Origin: Guptibacillus hwajinpoensis
GTDB lineage: Bacteria > Bacillota > Bacilli > Bacillales > Guptibacillaceae
NCBI RefSeq assembly: GCF_020524165.1
Contig: NZ_JAIVKU010000005.1
Coordinates: forward strand, 682,001 to 746,000
DNA: 64,000 bases
Direction: 5' to 3'
The position numbers and the translations under genes were made by a program. This document shows positions 42,226-51,023 of this stretch, piece after piece. Below the pieces are notes generated by a model that worked only from the letters and a program-made list of their open reading frames with translations, had not been told where the DNA came from and did no database searches. Numbering within the stretch: the stretch's first letter is position 1; each line of letters begins with the position of its first letter.

Positions 42226-42660
42226 GTGAGTGTTGAAAAATTCGTTAAGGAAACGAAATTGACCATTTGGGTCACGTTATTTGTTAGTTTAGCCCTTTTT
42301 CTAACCTGGGTAGTTTTGGAAACATCGGACACCGTTTTTATTAACAACAGAGCGTTCTTAGCCCTATCGCTGATTCCTTTCAGTGTAGCACTAACAGGCT
42401 TCCTTAAACTGATGAAAATAAGAAAGAATCCTCAATTGATTGTATCTGAGACTGATGAAAGACTTGTAGCTGAGAAGCATGAAGCCGAAGCGAAAACCTT
42501 GAAGGTACTGCAAGGGATTTTGTTTATATCCTATCTAGGATACACGTTTTTCAGCCCAGAAGAAATCTTTCAATCAATCGGGTGGTGGATCACGCTAAGT
42601 GTGCTTCTTTTCTCTTTATTCGCTCCATTTATGTTTCGCCATATGATAAAAGAAAGCTAA
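42226..42660 (+). CDS. Four-helix membrane protein paired with the XRE regulator
   Basis: 144 residues, helices at about 14-30, 42-60, 90-108 and 115-135. A cytosolic middle segment contains SETDERLVAEKHEAEAKTLKVL, typical of the DUF2178-like membrane partners of small XRE regulators. GTG start; its ribosome site (GGGAGGAA) lies in the end of the regulator gene with a 3-bp gap between genes. Likely functions with the regulator; mechanism unknown. Confidence 0.75.
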   Translation: MSVEKFVKETKLTIWVTLFVSLALFLTWVVLETSDTVFINNRAFLALSLIPFSVALTGFLKLMKIRKNPQLIVSETDERLVAEKHEAEAKTLKVLQGILFISYLGYTFFSPEEIFQSIGWWITLSVLLFSLFAPFMFRHMIKES

Positions 42661-42674
42661 TCAAGAGCTTTACT

Positions 42675-42706
42675 AAAAAAGGGAGCCTCATTATTGAGCT
42701 CCTTCC
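42675..42706 (-). terminator. Terminator for the 42840-43349 gene
   Basis: Stem GGAGC/GCTCC with an 11-base loop and A6 on the left; modest but well placed. Confidence 0.5.
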
Positions 42707-42839
42707 CTACATTTGCACTATAAAGTTTAATAATGACTTCAGCAATATGAAGTTAGAGAAATCCTCTCATTCTGATCACTTTGCCATCTAATTCTGTCCC
42801 TATCTTTTCCATACCAAGTTTACGAAAAGAACACTTCCT

Positions 42840-43349
42840 TTATTTATAAATAAAACGCTCCCCCATATATTTCTTGCTACTTAGAACATTTCCAATAACT
42901 TGTATCGCTTCATAAGGCCGGTCTTCCGGATTAACGTGTACAATCTCCTTATCATATCCCTTTTTAAAATTCAAAATATCCTCTACTGCTTCTTTTGCAC
43001 CATCTTCACTTACTCCATATATTCCGTTACCCAACCCGACTCCTATTCCACCATTCCAGGAAACGAGATTTTGTGGCATATCCTTTATATGTGCATTAAT
43101 CCATCCTTCATTTTCTGCAATCTTACTCTGAGCTAAGATCAGACGGTCCTTATAATCTGGGCTGCTTTGATCAAGATCATTTAATTGTTTGACCGTTTCA
43201 TTCAGATTAAACATGATGTAATTTATCGCCTGGCCTAAACTTTCCTCTTCTCTCTTCTTTTCGTAAAAATAGTGAGTAGTGAGAAAGATATTCAAAGCTA
43301 AAGATACTAGCAGAACAGGTAAGATCGCTTTTTTTAGTTTTTGCTTCAT
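42840..43349 (-). CDS. Membrane-anchored protein of unknown function
   Basis: 169 residues. Basic N terminus and one membrane helix (AILPVLLVSLALNIFLTTHYF), then an outside domain with a helix (EEESLGQAINYIMFNLNETVKQLNDLDQSSPDY). No recognised motif. AAGGAGGAG precedes the ATG. Confidence 0.65.
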   Translation of the reverse strand: MKQKLKKAILPVLLVSLALNIFLTTHYFYEKKREEESLGQAINYIMFNLNETVKQLNDLDQSSPDYKDRLILAQSKIAENEGWINAHIKDMPQNLVSWNGGIGVGLGNGIYGVSEDGAKEAVEDILNFKKGYDKEIVHVNPEDRPYEAIQVIGNVLSSKKYMGERFIYK

Positions 43350-43402
43350 CTAACTCCTCCTTCATTTTCATTTTAAATTCACTTTTCATTTCTTATACAT
43401 AT

Positions 43403-43428
43403 AAAAAGAAGCTTATTACGGATAAGCT
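43403..43428 (-). terminator. Terminator after the LURP-one-related gene
   Basis: Stem AGCTTAT/ATAAGCT, 5-base loop, A5 on the left for the minus strand. Confidence 0.65.
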
Positions 43429-43448
43429 CCTCACTTTAATTCTGCCTA

Positions 43449-43943
43449 CTACATCGATGCTGATGCAGCAGCTGCCTGGTCAGCCTTGACACAATCGATG
43501 GCCACAACGAGCGCAATGATCATCGTTTCCATCTCGTCATCTAGGATTTGAACCTTGTAACTATCGCCCCAGGTGAACCATTCCTTGCCCACTTCCGCTA
43601 TGAGTTTTCCTTTCTGCACGACTTGGAAATCCATATCCCACCAATTACCATTCACTTCAATACCTGCTGCATCAATGGTATAGCGTGCTTTTAAGAAAGA
43701 AAATTCCTTCTTAATGGTTAAAATCTCTCGACCATTCACTTCAACTAAAAATTTCGGGAAAAAGCTGAAGACCTGTTTCTCAATAAGGGCTACTTCATCT
43801 CTACCCGTATTCATTATGGAGAAAGTCTTTGGCACTTGCATAAAACTTCCCTCCACATAATACCGATCGTTCTCTTGCTGGTCCTTTACTGTATATTTCC
43901 CACTAAGACTGAAGACCTTCTGCTTTATATAAAGTTGCTTCAT
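43449..43943 (-). CDS. LURP-one-related (YxjI-like) protein
   Basis: 164 residues, a Tubby-like beta barrel with a central helix: MKQLYIKQKVFSLSGKYTVKDQQENDRYYVEGSF, then KFLVEVNGREILTIKKEFSFLKARYTIDAAGIEVNGNWWDMDFQVVQKGKLIAEVGKEWFTWGDSYKVQILD, ending in a helix (ETMIIALVVAIDCVKADQ). These are the hallmarks of the YxjI family. Function unknown; proposed membrane or lipid binding by analogy to Tubby. Confidence 0.88.
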   Translation of the reverse strand: MKQLYIKQKVFSLSGKYTVKDQQENDRYYVEGSFMQVPKTFSIMNTGRDEVALIEKQVFSFFPKFLVEVNGREILTIKKEFSFLKARYTIDAAGIEVNGNWWDMDFQVVQKGKLIAEVGKEWFTWGDSYKVQILDDEMETMIIALVVAIDCVKADQAAAASASM

Positions 43944-44094
43944 CCATACACCTCCCGATGTCTTTTATTGATTTACGAGTTAGGTGGCTGTTTGGTTCCG
44001 GGCAATGCATGAAATTATCTGTTTTCAAAACAGGATCTTCTATTTCTCATAAGAAAAAGGATGGCAGCTACGATTAAAATAATTGGGATACACG

Positions 44095-44120
44095 AAAAAA
44101 GAAAGCCTGCTAGGCTTCCT
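44095..44120 (-). terminator. Terminator after the DUF948 gene
   Basis: Stem AAGCCT/AGGCTT with a 3-base loop; A6 on the left and T-rich on the right. Confidence 0.65.
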
Positions 44121-44174
44121 TTTCTACTTATGCTCAACACATTAATAAAAATTTCCTTCAACGAAACTCTTTTC

Positions 44175-44537
44175 TTACTTCAATCTCACTTGTACCGGTT
44201 TGCTTTCTTGTGTACGAATGGTTTTCCTACTATTCTTTTGCAAAGCGGTTTTTTTAATGGAGCTCGTTACATCGTGTATCATGTCCCCCACATCATGAGC
44301 AGACTCGATTAAAGGATCCACGGCTTCCATTTTCCCTTTTACATCATCCGAAATTTGGTTGGCGGTATGGATCAATTCTTCTGCTTCATCTGTAATACCG
44401 TTAACCGAATTCCGGACACCAGACAACGTCTCCTTTGTTTCTGCCAGTGTTGTCATCACTTTTCGTAAAGTTAAAATCAAATAGACAACGAGAATCACAA
44501 ACGCGGCAGCTACAACAACAGCACTCCATCCAAACAT
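44175..44537 (-). CDS. DUF948 family protein (YtxG-like)
   Basis: 120 residues. N-terminal membrane helix (WSAVVVAAAFVILVVYLILTLRKV), then a long amphipathic helix (TTLAETKETLSGVRNSVNGITDEAEELIHTANQISDDVKGKMEAVDPLIESAHDVGDMIHDVTSSI), as in general-stress protein YtxG. Start at the ATG at 44535-44537, 10 bases after AAGGGA; a GTG nine bases earlier is possible. It lies next to a broken small membrane gene upstream. Confidence 0.85.
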   Translation of the reverse strand: MFGWSAVVVAAAFVILVVYLILTLRKVMTTLAETKETLSGVRNSVNGITDEAEELIHTANQISDDVKGKMEAVDPLIESAHDVGDMIHDVTSSIKKTALQKNSRKTIRTQESKPVQVRLK

Positions 44538-44626
44538 TGAGATCACTTCCCTTCTTTTCTCTAAGTCTATGAAGGGGCATGTTCGGACATTCTATTTCGT
44601 ACAAACTCATCCAGGTTATGATTCTT

Positions 44627-44838
44627 CTAACCCCGCTTATTTTTATTTCTCTTATAAAGCACGTAAATCGCATTACTACTCACCGCTAATAACCACACGG
44701 CCAGGTACCCTAACGCATATGTCAGGTGCAGTTCCTGTTGGACGACCGAAATAGCAAGAAACGTCCCAAGAAGGCCGGCCAGAATGATCACACTAAATCG
44801 CCACTCAGAATGTTCGAGTTTTTTAATTTTCTATTCAA
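44627..44838 (-). pseudogene. Small two-helix membrane protein split by a one-base shift at an A tract
   Basis: TTG start after GGGAG gives MNRKLKN, then the frame fails at a run of six A. Read one base differently, the frame continues LEHSEWRFSVIILAGLLGTF, then a second helix (YALGYLAVWLLAVSSNAIYVLY) and a basic end (KRNKNKRG). The region is 212 bp, one base short of 71 codons. Decay, phase variation or an error in a homopolymer. Confidence 0.55.
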
Positions 44839-45182
44839 CTCCCGTTCTTTACGTTAATCAATAAACCTTATTCCTAATCATTTCAAATTACTTGGCGTAC
44901 CTCAACCTAACCTAATTGTCAACGTGTACGATTTCTTCTAAGTTTGTCCTATTGGCTTTTATAACGTTATACATTCTATTCTTCCTTTAATAGGTTTTAG
45001 TTTCTCTTATTGCTTTTCCATCATCCTACATAAAGTTCCCACTCTTTATTACACAGTAGCACCGATATAATGGAGCAACATCTTCTCACTCTCAGTTCTT
45101 AAGAAATTAATGGAGTTATGATACTCCTTAATTAAAAGCCTTATATCGATGATAATTGCTTTTATAAAAAAAACGTATTAGA
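44839..45182. other. Intergenic region without recognised genes
   Basis: 344 AT-rich bases. One imperfect inverted repeat (TTAATGGAGT and ACTCCTTAAT near 45106-45135) lies 50 bp before the ArsR-type gene and might be its operator. Otherwise I see nothing. Confidence 0.5.
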
Positions 45183-45509
45183 ATGGCTACTATGAAAACA
45201 CCATACCAACCACCAATCGAAAGTGTCCTTTTTACAAAAGTTCTTCACGCATTAAGTGAACCAAATAGAGTGAAGATCATCCGTTGTTTAAATGAAAGCT
45301 TTGAAAATAATTGTACGGCCTATTCTCTTGAATTACAGTTACCAAAATCCACCGTCTCCCATCACATTAAAGTGCTTCGTGAGGCAGGACTGATTAAAGC
45401 TAGAATAGAAGGAAAGGAGCATATTTACTCTCTAAGAAGAGAAGAAATTGACGAGAAATTTCCAGGTTTACTAAAAACCGTTACGCAACTTAAAGAAGAA
45501 GATATTTAA
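45183..45509 (+). CDS. ArsR family winged-helix transcriptional regulator
   Basis: 108 residues. FTKVLHALSEPNRVKIIRCLNES, then LELQLPKSTVSHHIKVLREAGLIKARIEGKEHIYSLRREEID, the ArsR/SmtB DNA-binding core and wing. The metal-binding CxC of the alpha3 site is absent, so it likely senses redox state or an organic signal. No good ribosome site before either ATG (45183, 45192). Followed by an oxidoreductase and a peroxiredoxin gene that it may control. Confidence 0.85.
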   Translation: MATMKTPYQPPIESVLFTKVLHALSEPNRVKIIRCLNESFENNCTAYSLELQLPKSTVSHHIKVLREAGLIKARIEGKEHIYSLRREEIDEKFPGLLKTVTQLKEEDI

Positions 45510-45514
45510 AATCG

Positions 45515-45541
45515 AAAGAGCCCCTAGCGGCTCTTTTTTTT
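45515..45541 (+). terminator. Terminator after the ArsR-type gene
   Basis: 8-bp stem AAAGAGCC/GGCTCTTT, 6-base loop, T tract. Confidence 0.9.
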
Positions 45542-45667
45542 ATTCTACAATGAAATAAAACATTTTTATCAAATAAACGAAAGAATTGCATTAACAAATA
45601 AATGGTGTTATTATTTTTATCAGTTCGATGGTTTTCGAACCATAAAACAATCAGGGGGAAATTAAAA

Positions 45668-46219
45668 ATGAAAAATATATTAGTTATTAATGGACACGAA
45701 TACTGGTCATTTGCACCAGGGAGATTGAATCAAACACTATTTGATGAAATCATCAACAATTTGAAAGACTCCTACAACATTAAAACAACTGTCGTTCAAG
45801 ATGGGTACGATGTAAAGGAAGAACAGGATAAATTTATGTGGGCAGACACAATCATTTTCCAAACACCTATCAATTGGTTTAGCTTACCCGGCGCTTTCAA
45901 GTCTTATATCGATGCTGTATATGAACCTGGACTCTTCTTCGGCGGAGATGCAGAATACGGTCACAACGGTATGTTAGGTGGAAGAAAATACATGCTTTCC
46001 ACAACATGGAATGCACCAGAATATGCCTATAACGATGAGGATAAATTCTTTAAAGGTCAAGATCTCGAAGGGTCACTTGATCACTTGCATAATATGAACA
46101 AGTACGTTGGACTTGAACCACTAAAGAGTTTTGGAGCTCACGACGTTATGAAAAATCCTGACATTGATAAATACCTAACAGAACTTCGTGCACATTTGAA
46201 AGAAGTTTTTGACGTTTAA
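45668..46219 (+). CDS. NAD(P)H-dependent oxidoreductase (MdaB/flavodoxin-like fold)
   Basis: 183 residues. NILVINGHEYWSFAPGRLNQTLFDEI at the start (FMN/FAD phosphate loop), DTIIFQTPINWFSLPGAFKSYIDAVYEPGLFFG in the middle (the conserved P-x-x-W-F-x-x-P of the MdaB/NQO family), and a C-terminal HDVMKNPDIDKYLTELRAHL. Reduces quinones or drugs with NAD(P)H. Start at 45668 after GGGGGAA. Expected to be controlled by the ArsR-type gene next to it. Confidence 0.88.
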   Translation: MKNILVINGHEYWSFAPGRLNQTLFDEIINNLKDSYNIKTTVVQDGYDVKEEQDKFMWADTIIFQTPINWFSLPGAFKSYIDAVYEPGLFFGGDAEYGHNGMLGGRKYMLSTTWNAPEYAYNDEDKFFKGQDLEGSLDHLHNMNKYVGLEPLKSFGAHDVMKNPDIDKYLTELRAHLKEVFDV

Positions 46220-46286
46220 TTCGTTCTAAAATAGTAATATAAACTTTTCGATAGAAAAATCCGAAATTAATATTGAGGTGAGCAAC

Positions 46287-46940
46287 ATGTTAAAAGATGA
46301 ACTAATAACAGTACGTGAAAAGTTTTTCTCAAATGCTCCAAATCACGTGACCAATAATGTAACCCAGGCAACTAACGAGTTGCTTGACTCTGGAATAGCA
46401 ACTGGCTTGACCGAAGGAGATCAAGCTCCTGATTTCACGCTGAAAAACGCCAATGGAAAATTCATCACTTTATCTGAGGAATTAAAAAAAGGACCCGTCA
46501 TTTTGAATTTCTATAGAGGTGGTTGGTGTCCCTACTGCAATCTTGAATTGAGAGCTTATGAAGAAATTCTTAATGATATTAAAGCAGAGGGAGCACAATT
46601 AATCGCTATTTCTCCTCAAACTCCAGATCAATCTTTAACGACACAGGAGAAAAACAACCTTTCTTATGAAGTATTAAGTGACACTTCCCAAGAGGTTATA
46701 AAAAATTACAACTTGCTATTTGAAATGCCTGATTATCTTATTAAAACGTATAGAGATGATTTCAATATTGACTTAAGTGATTTCAATAGCAAAGAAGATC
46801 CTTGGAGACTCCCTGTAGCAGGAACGGTTGTTATCAGTCAAGATGGTACAATTATGACGTCAAGTGCAAATGTCGACTATATGTACCGAGCTGAACCTAG
46901 AGAAGTTTTAATGCAATTAAAAAATAAAAAAAGAATTTAA
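46287..46940 (+). CDS. Peroxiredoxin-like (AhpC/TSA family) protein
   Basis: 217 residues. Thioredoxin fold: GDQAPDFTLKNANGKFITLSEELKKGPVILNFYRGGWCPYCNLELRAYEEIL. The active site is WCPYC, that is CxxC, instead of the PxxxTxxC of classical peroxiredoxins. C-terminal part KEDPWRLPVAGTVVISQDGTI. Likely a thiol-disulfide reductase or peroxidase. Start at the ATG after GAGGTG. It follows the oxidoreductase gene, hinting at a redox-stress operon. Confidence 0.88.
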   Translation: MLKDELITVREKFFSNAPNHVTNNVTQATNELLDSGIATGLTEGDQAPDFTLKNANGKFITLSEELKKGPVILNFYRGGWCPYCNLELRAYEEILNDIKAEGAQLIAISPQTPDQSLTTQEKNNLSYEVLSDTSQEVIKNYNLLFEMPDYLIKTYRDDFNIDLSDFNSKEDPWRLPVAGTVVISQDGTIMTSSANVDYMYRAEPREVLMQLKNKKRI

Positions 46941-46947
46941 ACAGCAG

Positions 46948-46976
46948 AAAAAGGGTAAGTCACTTACCCTTTTTTA
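46948..46976 (+). terminator. Terminator after the peroxiredoxin-like gene
   Basis: 12-bp stem AAAAAGGGTAAG/CTTACCCTTTTT, 3-base loop, T tract. Confidence 0.9.
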
Positions 46977-47007
46977 TTATTTATAAAAGAATAAAAGGGG
47001 TATATTC

Positions 47008-47857
47008 ATGAATAGGTTAACGTTCGGGATTCTCGTTATGATCACAACCGCTCTCATGGGTTCTTCGTTTGCTATAGGTAAAATCGCCATTACTTATATC
47101 TCACCGTTGTTATTAAACGCCCTTAGATTTATCGTAGCTGGTGCTTATGAAAAACTGGTTGTTAATCGCTCTCATCGGCCTCTTTCAAACGACTGGCGTT
47201 TTGGGTTTTATCTTTATTAGTTTAAGAACCATTTCTGCCAGTGAATCTTCTATATTAACGTTTACCAATCCACTCCTTGTCATTGTTTCAAGTACAATTT
47301 TCCTAAAAAAACAATACAATAGAAGTCAATGGTTCGGAGTATGCCTGGGCATGATAGGAGTCTTCATTACATTAGGTGGCCAACTTAACTTGCAAATCGG
47401 TACCTTATTAAGTTTATTCCCTTCGATTTCATGGGCTACCTCTACTTTACTTATTAACACTTATGGAAAGAGATTTGACGTATGGGTTTTAACAGGTTAC
47501 CAGATGTTATTTGGTGGTCTCTTCTTGTTGCTATTCAGTTTTTTATTCGAACTACAAGTCATGATTGTCTCAATTGAATCGGTAGGTCTTACACTATGGT
47601 TAGCTATTATGGCTTCCGTCGTCCAATTTACTATTTGGTTCTACCTTCTTCAAAACGGGGATCCTGGGAAGACCAGTGCATTCTTATTTCTAGCCCCATT
47701 CTTTGGTGTGCTTTTTGGTTGGCTTTTGTTAGGTGAGAAACTACACCTCACGACTCTTACTGGAGGACTTTTTATTCTTATTGGAATTTTCTTAGTCAAC
47801 TGGACTAGTAAAAAGCATAAGCCTCGAATAACTGAGAATAAAACTTTCAATCATTAA
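47008..47857 (+). pseudogene. EamA/DMT family transporter with internal out-of-frame deletion
   Basis: The first frame (47008-47220) gives the EamA start MNRLTFGILVMITTALMGSSFAIGKIAITYISPLLLNALRFIVAG, then goes off frame. From about 47141 a second frame gives the rest: KNWLLIALIGLFQTTGVLGFIFISLRTISASESSILTFTNPLLV up to a C-terminal LFILIGIFLVNWTSKK. The linker and second helix between RFIVAG and KNWLLI (about 25-30 residues in relatives) are missing, and the halves are in different frames. Ten-helix exporter, broken here; the second part could in theory be made from its own ATG. Confidence 0.75.
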
Positions 47858-47878
47858 TGTTTATAAGCATAACCGATT

Positions 47879-47935
47879 AAGGAGAAACCTAATAAGGTAT
47901 GATAACACTCATACTTTATTAGGTTTCTCCTTTTA
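47879..47935 (+). terminator. Long-stem terminator after the EamA pseudogene
   Basis: 23-bp stem (47879-47901 with 47910-47932) with one G-U pair, 8-base loop, then TT. Confidence 0.8.
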
Positions 47936-47993
47936 CAGATACTATTCCTAAATTCATTGTTCCCCCCTTACGCTAAGGAAAAATGTCGACTAG

Positions 47994-48107
47994 TTAATTA
48001 CTAATTAGCTCCGAGATTGTGGAAGACTTGATATCAAAATATATTCTATAGATAAAGGTTGCTACCAATATTCCAATAACCATTAAAGGCAGAAATTCAA
48101 AAATCAC
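47994..48107 (-). CDS. Possible small membrane peptide (37 residues)
   Basis: GTG-started frame IFEFLPLMVIGILVATFIYRIYFDIKSSTISELISN with one membrane helix and an acidic or polar tail. No ribosome site seen. It lies just after the terminator of the AraC-type gene on the same strand, so expression is doubtful; may be a remnant. Confidence 0.25.
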   Translation of the reverse strand: MIFEFLPLMVIGILVATFIYRIYFDIKSSTISELISN

Positions 48108-48135
48108 TTTGAAAACTTTTGCATTTTTTTCATAA

Positions 48136-48160
48136 GAAAAAGAGCTGTCTAAAACAGCTC
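48136..48160 (-). terminator. Terminator after the AraC-type gene
   Basis: 7-bp stem GAGCTGT/ACAGCTC, 5-base loop, A-rich left flank (minus-strand U tract). Confidence 0.88.
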
Positions 48161-48172
48161 CGTAATATTTTA

Positions 48173-49048
48173 TTAATTATTCTTCTTAACGGGAATCCAA
48201 ATCTCACTTTTTACAGAGGTAGAAGTTAAATCTTTACTTTTAATTGACAAGATCTCAGGGCCTTCTGTTACTTGATAAGTGGAAGATGGAAACCACTCTG
48301 AATAAATCTTCCCCCATGTTTCTTGTAATGTATTAGGGAATGTTCCGGTTGATTCGAAGATTGCCCAGGTTAGTGCAGGTACTTCAAGTTTAGTAAAATC
48401 TTCGGGGCATTCTTGGGTTGTTGCTACTCCTATATATTGATCAAGTTCCCCTTTTTCTTCCATACGCCCTTCTGAAAAGTTACTAGATGCTTGAATCATC
48501 CCTTTCGGTTCAACATTTGAAAGTTTTTTTAATCGTTCTATTTTATTCATAGTCAAGGATTGCCACATCCCAGCTATTTCCGGATTTTCTCCTTCAAAAA
48601 CAATTGGAACTCGTTTCATAATACCAACGATGGTAAATGCTTCTTTTTGTTCGATTCGATAGTTCATTTCAGTTCCTCCTCTAATTGACAATTGGAAGGT
48701 CATAAATGGATATGCTTTTAAATGCTGACCTTTGTTTCTTGCTTCTGTTGGTGTGACGCCATGTAAATTAAGAAAAGCTCTCGTAAAGGAGTCCGGTGAA
48801 TTGTATCCATATTTCATCGCAACATCGATAACTTTTACATTACTATTTTGAAGCTCAAATGCTGCCAAACTAAGTCGTCTACGCCGTATATACTCTGCTA
48901 ACGTCATTCCTGCAAGAAAAGAAAACATTCTCTTAAAGTGATATTCGGAACAATAAGCTAAACTTGCCACGACTTTGTAGTCTATTTCGTTAGTAAGGTT
49001 TTCTTCGATATACTTCATTGCAGTATTCATGTCCTTAAGCAAATCCAT
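48173..49048 (-). CDS. AraC family regulator with GyrI-like effector-binding domain
   Basis: 291 residues. N-terminal AraC HTH pair (about 1-105: [57 protein letters not shown], then [32 protein letters not shown]), followed by an AraC_E_bind/GyrI-like domain ([19 protein letters not shown] up to [12 protein letters not shown]). Similar to YdeE-type multidrug sensors of bacilli. AGGAGG precedes the ATG. Its target is unknown. Confidence 0.9.
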   Translation of the reverse strand: MDLLKDMNTAMKYIEENLTNEIDYKVVASLAYCSEYHFKRMFSFLAGMTLAEYIRRRRLSLAAFELQNSNVKVIDVAMKYGYNSPDSFTRAFLNLHGVTPTEARNKGQHLKAYPFMTFQLSIRGGTEMNYRIEQKEAFTIVGIMKRVPIVFEGENPEIAGMWQSLTMNKIERLKKLSNVEPKGMIQASSNFSEGRMEEKGELDQYIGVATTQECPEDFTKLEVPALTWAIFESTGTFPNTLQETWGKIYSEWFPSSTYQVTEGPEILSIKSKDLTSTSVKSEIWIPVKKNN

Positions 49049-49245
49049 TAATTTGACCTCCTTTCATCAATAGAATAACAGGAATTTACTTTATTCATCC
49101 GACATTTTGTGCACCATTTTGTAGGGTAAATTAACCGGAACTGCTCCGGTAGTTTAATTGTTTCATCCGCATAGTTACATACCATTGTTAATGAATAGCT
49201 AAATAGTGGAATACTTGATTTCAAGATACTAAAAACCTGTGATAA

Positions 49246-49428
49246 TTAGGTATTAGGTGTTTTTCCTAATCCTAATCCATTAGCAACAACACCAATTACC
49301 CCTGTTATAATAAATACAGAAGCAATAAACAAAGGTGTTAAAGATAGCGTTTCAGTCAATAATCTAAACAAACCTACCGCAAACATAAGAAAGCTACCTA
49401 TTAGTGCAACAACTATTCTATTCGTCAT
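49246..49428 (-). CDS. Small two-helix membrane protein
   Basis: 60 residues, with helices IVVALIGSFLMFAVGLFRLL and LFIASVFIITGVIGVVANGLGLG. Strong TAGGAGGG before the ATG. No recognised family. Monocistronic. Confidence 0.6.
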   Translation of the reverse strand: MTNRIVVALIGSFLMFAVGLFRLLTETLSLTPLFIASVFIITGVIGVVANGLGLGKTPNT

Positions 49429-49564
49429 TTTAACCCTCCTAAATAAGTCATATTCCCTCTTACAAGGTTAATGCATTTATTGAATATTCTATTTAGCAAT
49501 CGCTACTACATCTGCCATACCAATTACTTCCATTTTTTCTAACAACTCAATTTTTCTTGTACAT

Positions 49565-49592
49565 GAAAAAGAGCCTATCTTATTACAGATAA
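49565..49592 (-). terminator. Terminator after the acetyltransferase gene
   Basis: Stem CCTATCT/AGATAAG with one G-U pair and A5 on the left; moderate. Confidence 0.5.
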
Positions 49593-49599
49593 GCACCCA

Positions 49600-50145
49600 T
49601 TACTTGAATAACTTATACCAGTACAAAGTGGTTTCAATATTAGGATTATATGACTGCTTTAGTGTGTCAACTCCACCTAGTATAAATCCTTGTTTCACAT
49701 AAAATCTGCATGCACCAAGATTATCATCTTGTGCTTCCAAGGACATCCCTATAAGTTTTCTTTGTTTTGCCCACTCTTCCGCTTTATTTAAGAGCAACTT
49801 TCCGACTCCACTGCCTCTATAATCTTTTTTAGTAGCAATGTTTTCAATATAACAGAAGCGATTCCATTCCTTAATTATTCTAATTTGTCCTATGCAAGTG
49901 TTATTCATATAAGCTAATAACAAGGTTTTATCCTCTCGGTTTATATATTGGCTCCAATCAAGTTTGTCATCTGGAAAACGTGTTTCTCTCGTTTCATCGA
50001 AAAGAACCTCTTGATAAGACCACTTTCCTGATTGTAAACTGGGGACAACTCTACCATATAACTTAAAATAATCATTTGTCTCATTGATATCCTTAATTAA
50101 CGCATTATTTAATGGAAAAATAATGATTTTACTTTCACTACCCAA
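49600..50145 (-). CDS. GNAT acetyltransferase, streptothricin acetyltransferase (SatA)-like
   Basis: 181 residues. The C-terminal two thirds follow the Sat family closely: TCIGQIRIIKEWNRFCYIENIATKKDYRGSGVGKLLLNKAEEWAKQRKLIGMSLEAQDDNLGACRFYVKQGFILGGVDT, then IETTLYWYKLF. RGSGVGK is the acetyl-CoA pyrophosphate loop. Relatives acetylate streptothricin and give resistance; activity here is not proven. TTG start after AAGGAAG. Confidence 0.85.
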   Translation of the reverse strand: MGSESKIIIFPLNNALIKDINETNDYFKLYGRVVPSLQSGKWSYQEVLFDETRETRFPDDKLDWSQYINREDKTLLLAYMNNTCIGQIRIIKEWNRFCYIENIATKKDYRGSGVGKLLLNKAEEWAKQRKLIGMSLEAQDDNLGACRFYVKQGFILGGVDTLKQSYNPNIETTLYWYKLFK

Positions 50146-50182
50146 TATTGCACACTTCCTTTTATGATTTTTTGAATGTGAT

Positions 50183-50563
50183 TCAAAAAGATCTCTTCTT
50201 TTGAAAAATCATATCGCTAAAAGCAATCCCAACTGCTAACCCAAAGGAAGTAAACAATTGATACCCATCAATACTGGAAAAAGTGAGTAATGAGACAAGC
50301 ACATGAATGGCGCTCAGTCCGGCAAACCATTTGATGAATGTACCGACTCGCTCCTTTCGTTCATACTTGTTCAACTTTCTCGTATTCCAAACTGCCATAA
50401 GGATGAAGTAAAAAATGGACAGAAAAAAGTAAGCTAAACATCCAATAATCACTTCTGGTGCATATGGGTAAGTATCATTCCAATACACTGAGTAAGCCAT
50501 AACGCCTAAACTCACTAGCGTAAAACTAAATAAAAGCACTGACAGTCGATTTGCTTTTTTCAT
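50183..50563 (-). CDS. Four-helix membrane protein of unknown function
   Basis: 126 residues with four helices (about 8-26, 38-58, 77-93, 101-118) and a basic stretch (NTRKLNKYERKERVG) between helices 2 and 3. No family recognised. AGAGG about 10 bases ahead of the ATG. Confidence 0.6.
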   Translation of the reverse strand: MKKANRLSVLLFSFTLVSLGVMAYSVYWNDTYPYAPEVIIGCLAYFFLSIFYFILMAVWNTRKLNKYERKERVGTFIKWFAGLSAIHVLVSLLTFSSIDGYQLFTSFGLAVGIAFSDMIFQKKRSF

Positions 50564-50660
50564 TTTTAGCGCGCCTCTCTTTCACTCAGCATCTATTTCC
50601 ATTTTTTCACTTCCGGTAGATTTTGTCATCTGTTTTTGAAAATGATTCTCCAGTTAACGA

Positions 50661-50694
50661 AAAAAAAAGCTAAAGATACTAGCATCTTCAGCCT
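50661..50694 (-). terminator. Terminator after the 50701-50895 gene
   Basis: 9-bp stem GCTAAAGAT/ATCTTCAGC with one mismatch, 6-base loop, A8 on the left. Confidence 0.8.
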
Positions 50695-50700
50695 TTACCA

Positions 50701-50895
50701 TTACAACTTATCGTAAAACGTCCCATTCAGCAGCAGTACAATATCTCCAAGGGCACCGATACAAAAGAAGATAAAGTAATAGCTTGCTTCTGTGATCGTT
50801 TTATTAAAAAGCTCTTGAAACGCTTGAATAAACAGCTTTTCAAACTTAAACCAGCTTAAAATCCAGGCAATAAGTAAGAAGCTAACGATTGTCAT
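50701..50895 (-). CDS. Small two-helix membrane protein
   Basis: 64 residues: IVSFLLIAWILSWFKF, a short link, then TEASYYFIFFCIGALGDIVLLLNG. AGGAGGAAGG before the ATG and a strong terminator after it support a real gene. No family recognised. Confidence 0.6.
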   Translation of the reverse strand: MTIVSFLLIAWILSWFKFEKLFIQAFQELFNKTITEASYYFIFFCIGALGDIVLLLNGTFYDKL

Positions 50896-50972
50896 GATCT
50901 ACCTTCCTCCTACTTATTTCAACTCGGTTATTCCCTTCATTTTATCATACGTCATAAGGGCTTATTCTCAAC

Positions 50973-51012
50973 AAAAAAAGCCGTTCAGTCAGAAGCGGTT
51001 CTCGACTAAACG
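50973..51012 (-). terminator. Terminator after the 5-oxoproline operon
   Basis: 9-bp stem CGTTCAGTC/GACTAAACG (one G-U), 13-base loop, A7 on the left giving the minus-strand U tract. Confidence 0.7.
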
Positions 51013-51023
51013 ACTTTCACACT

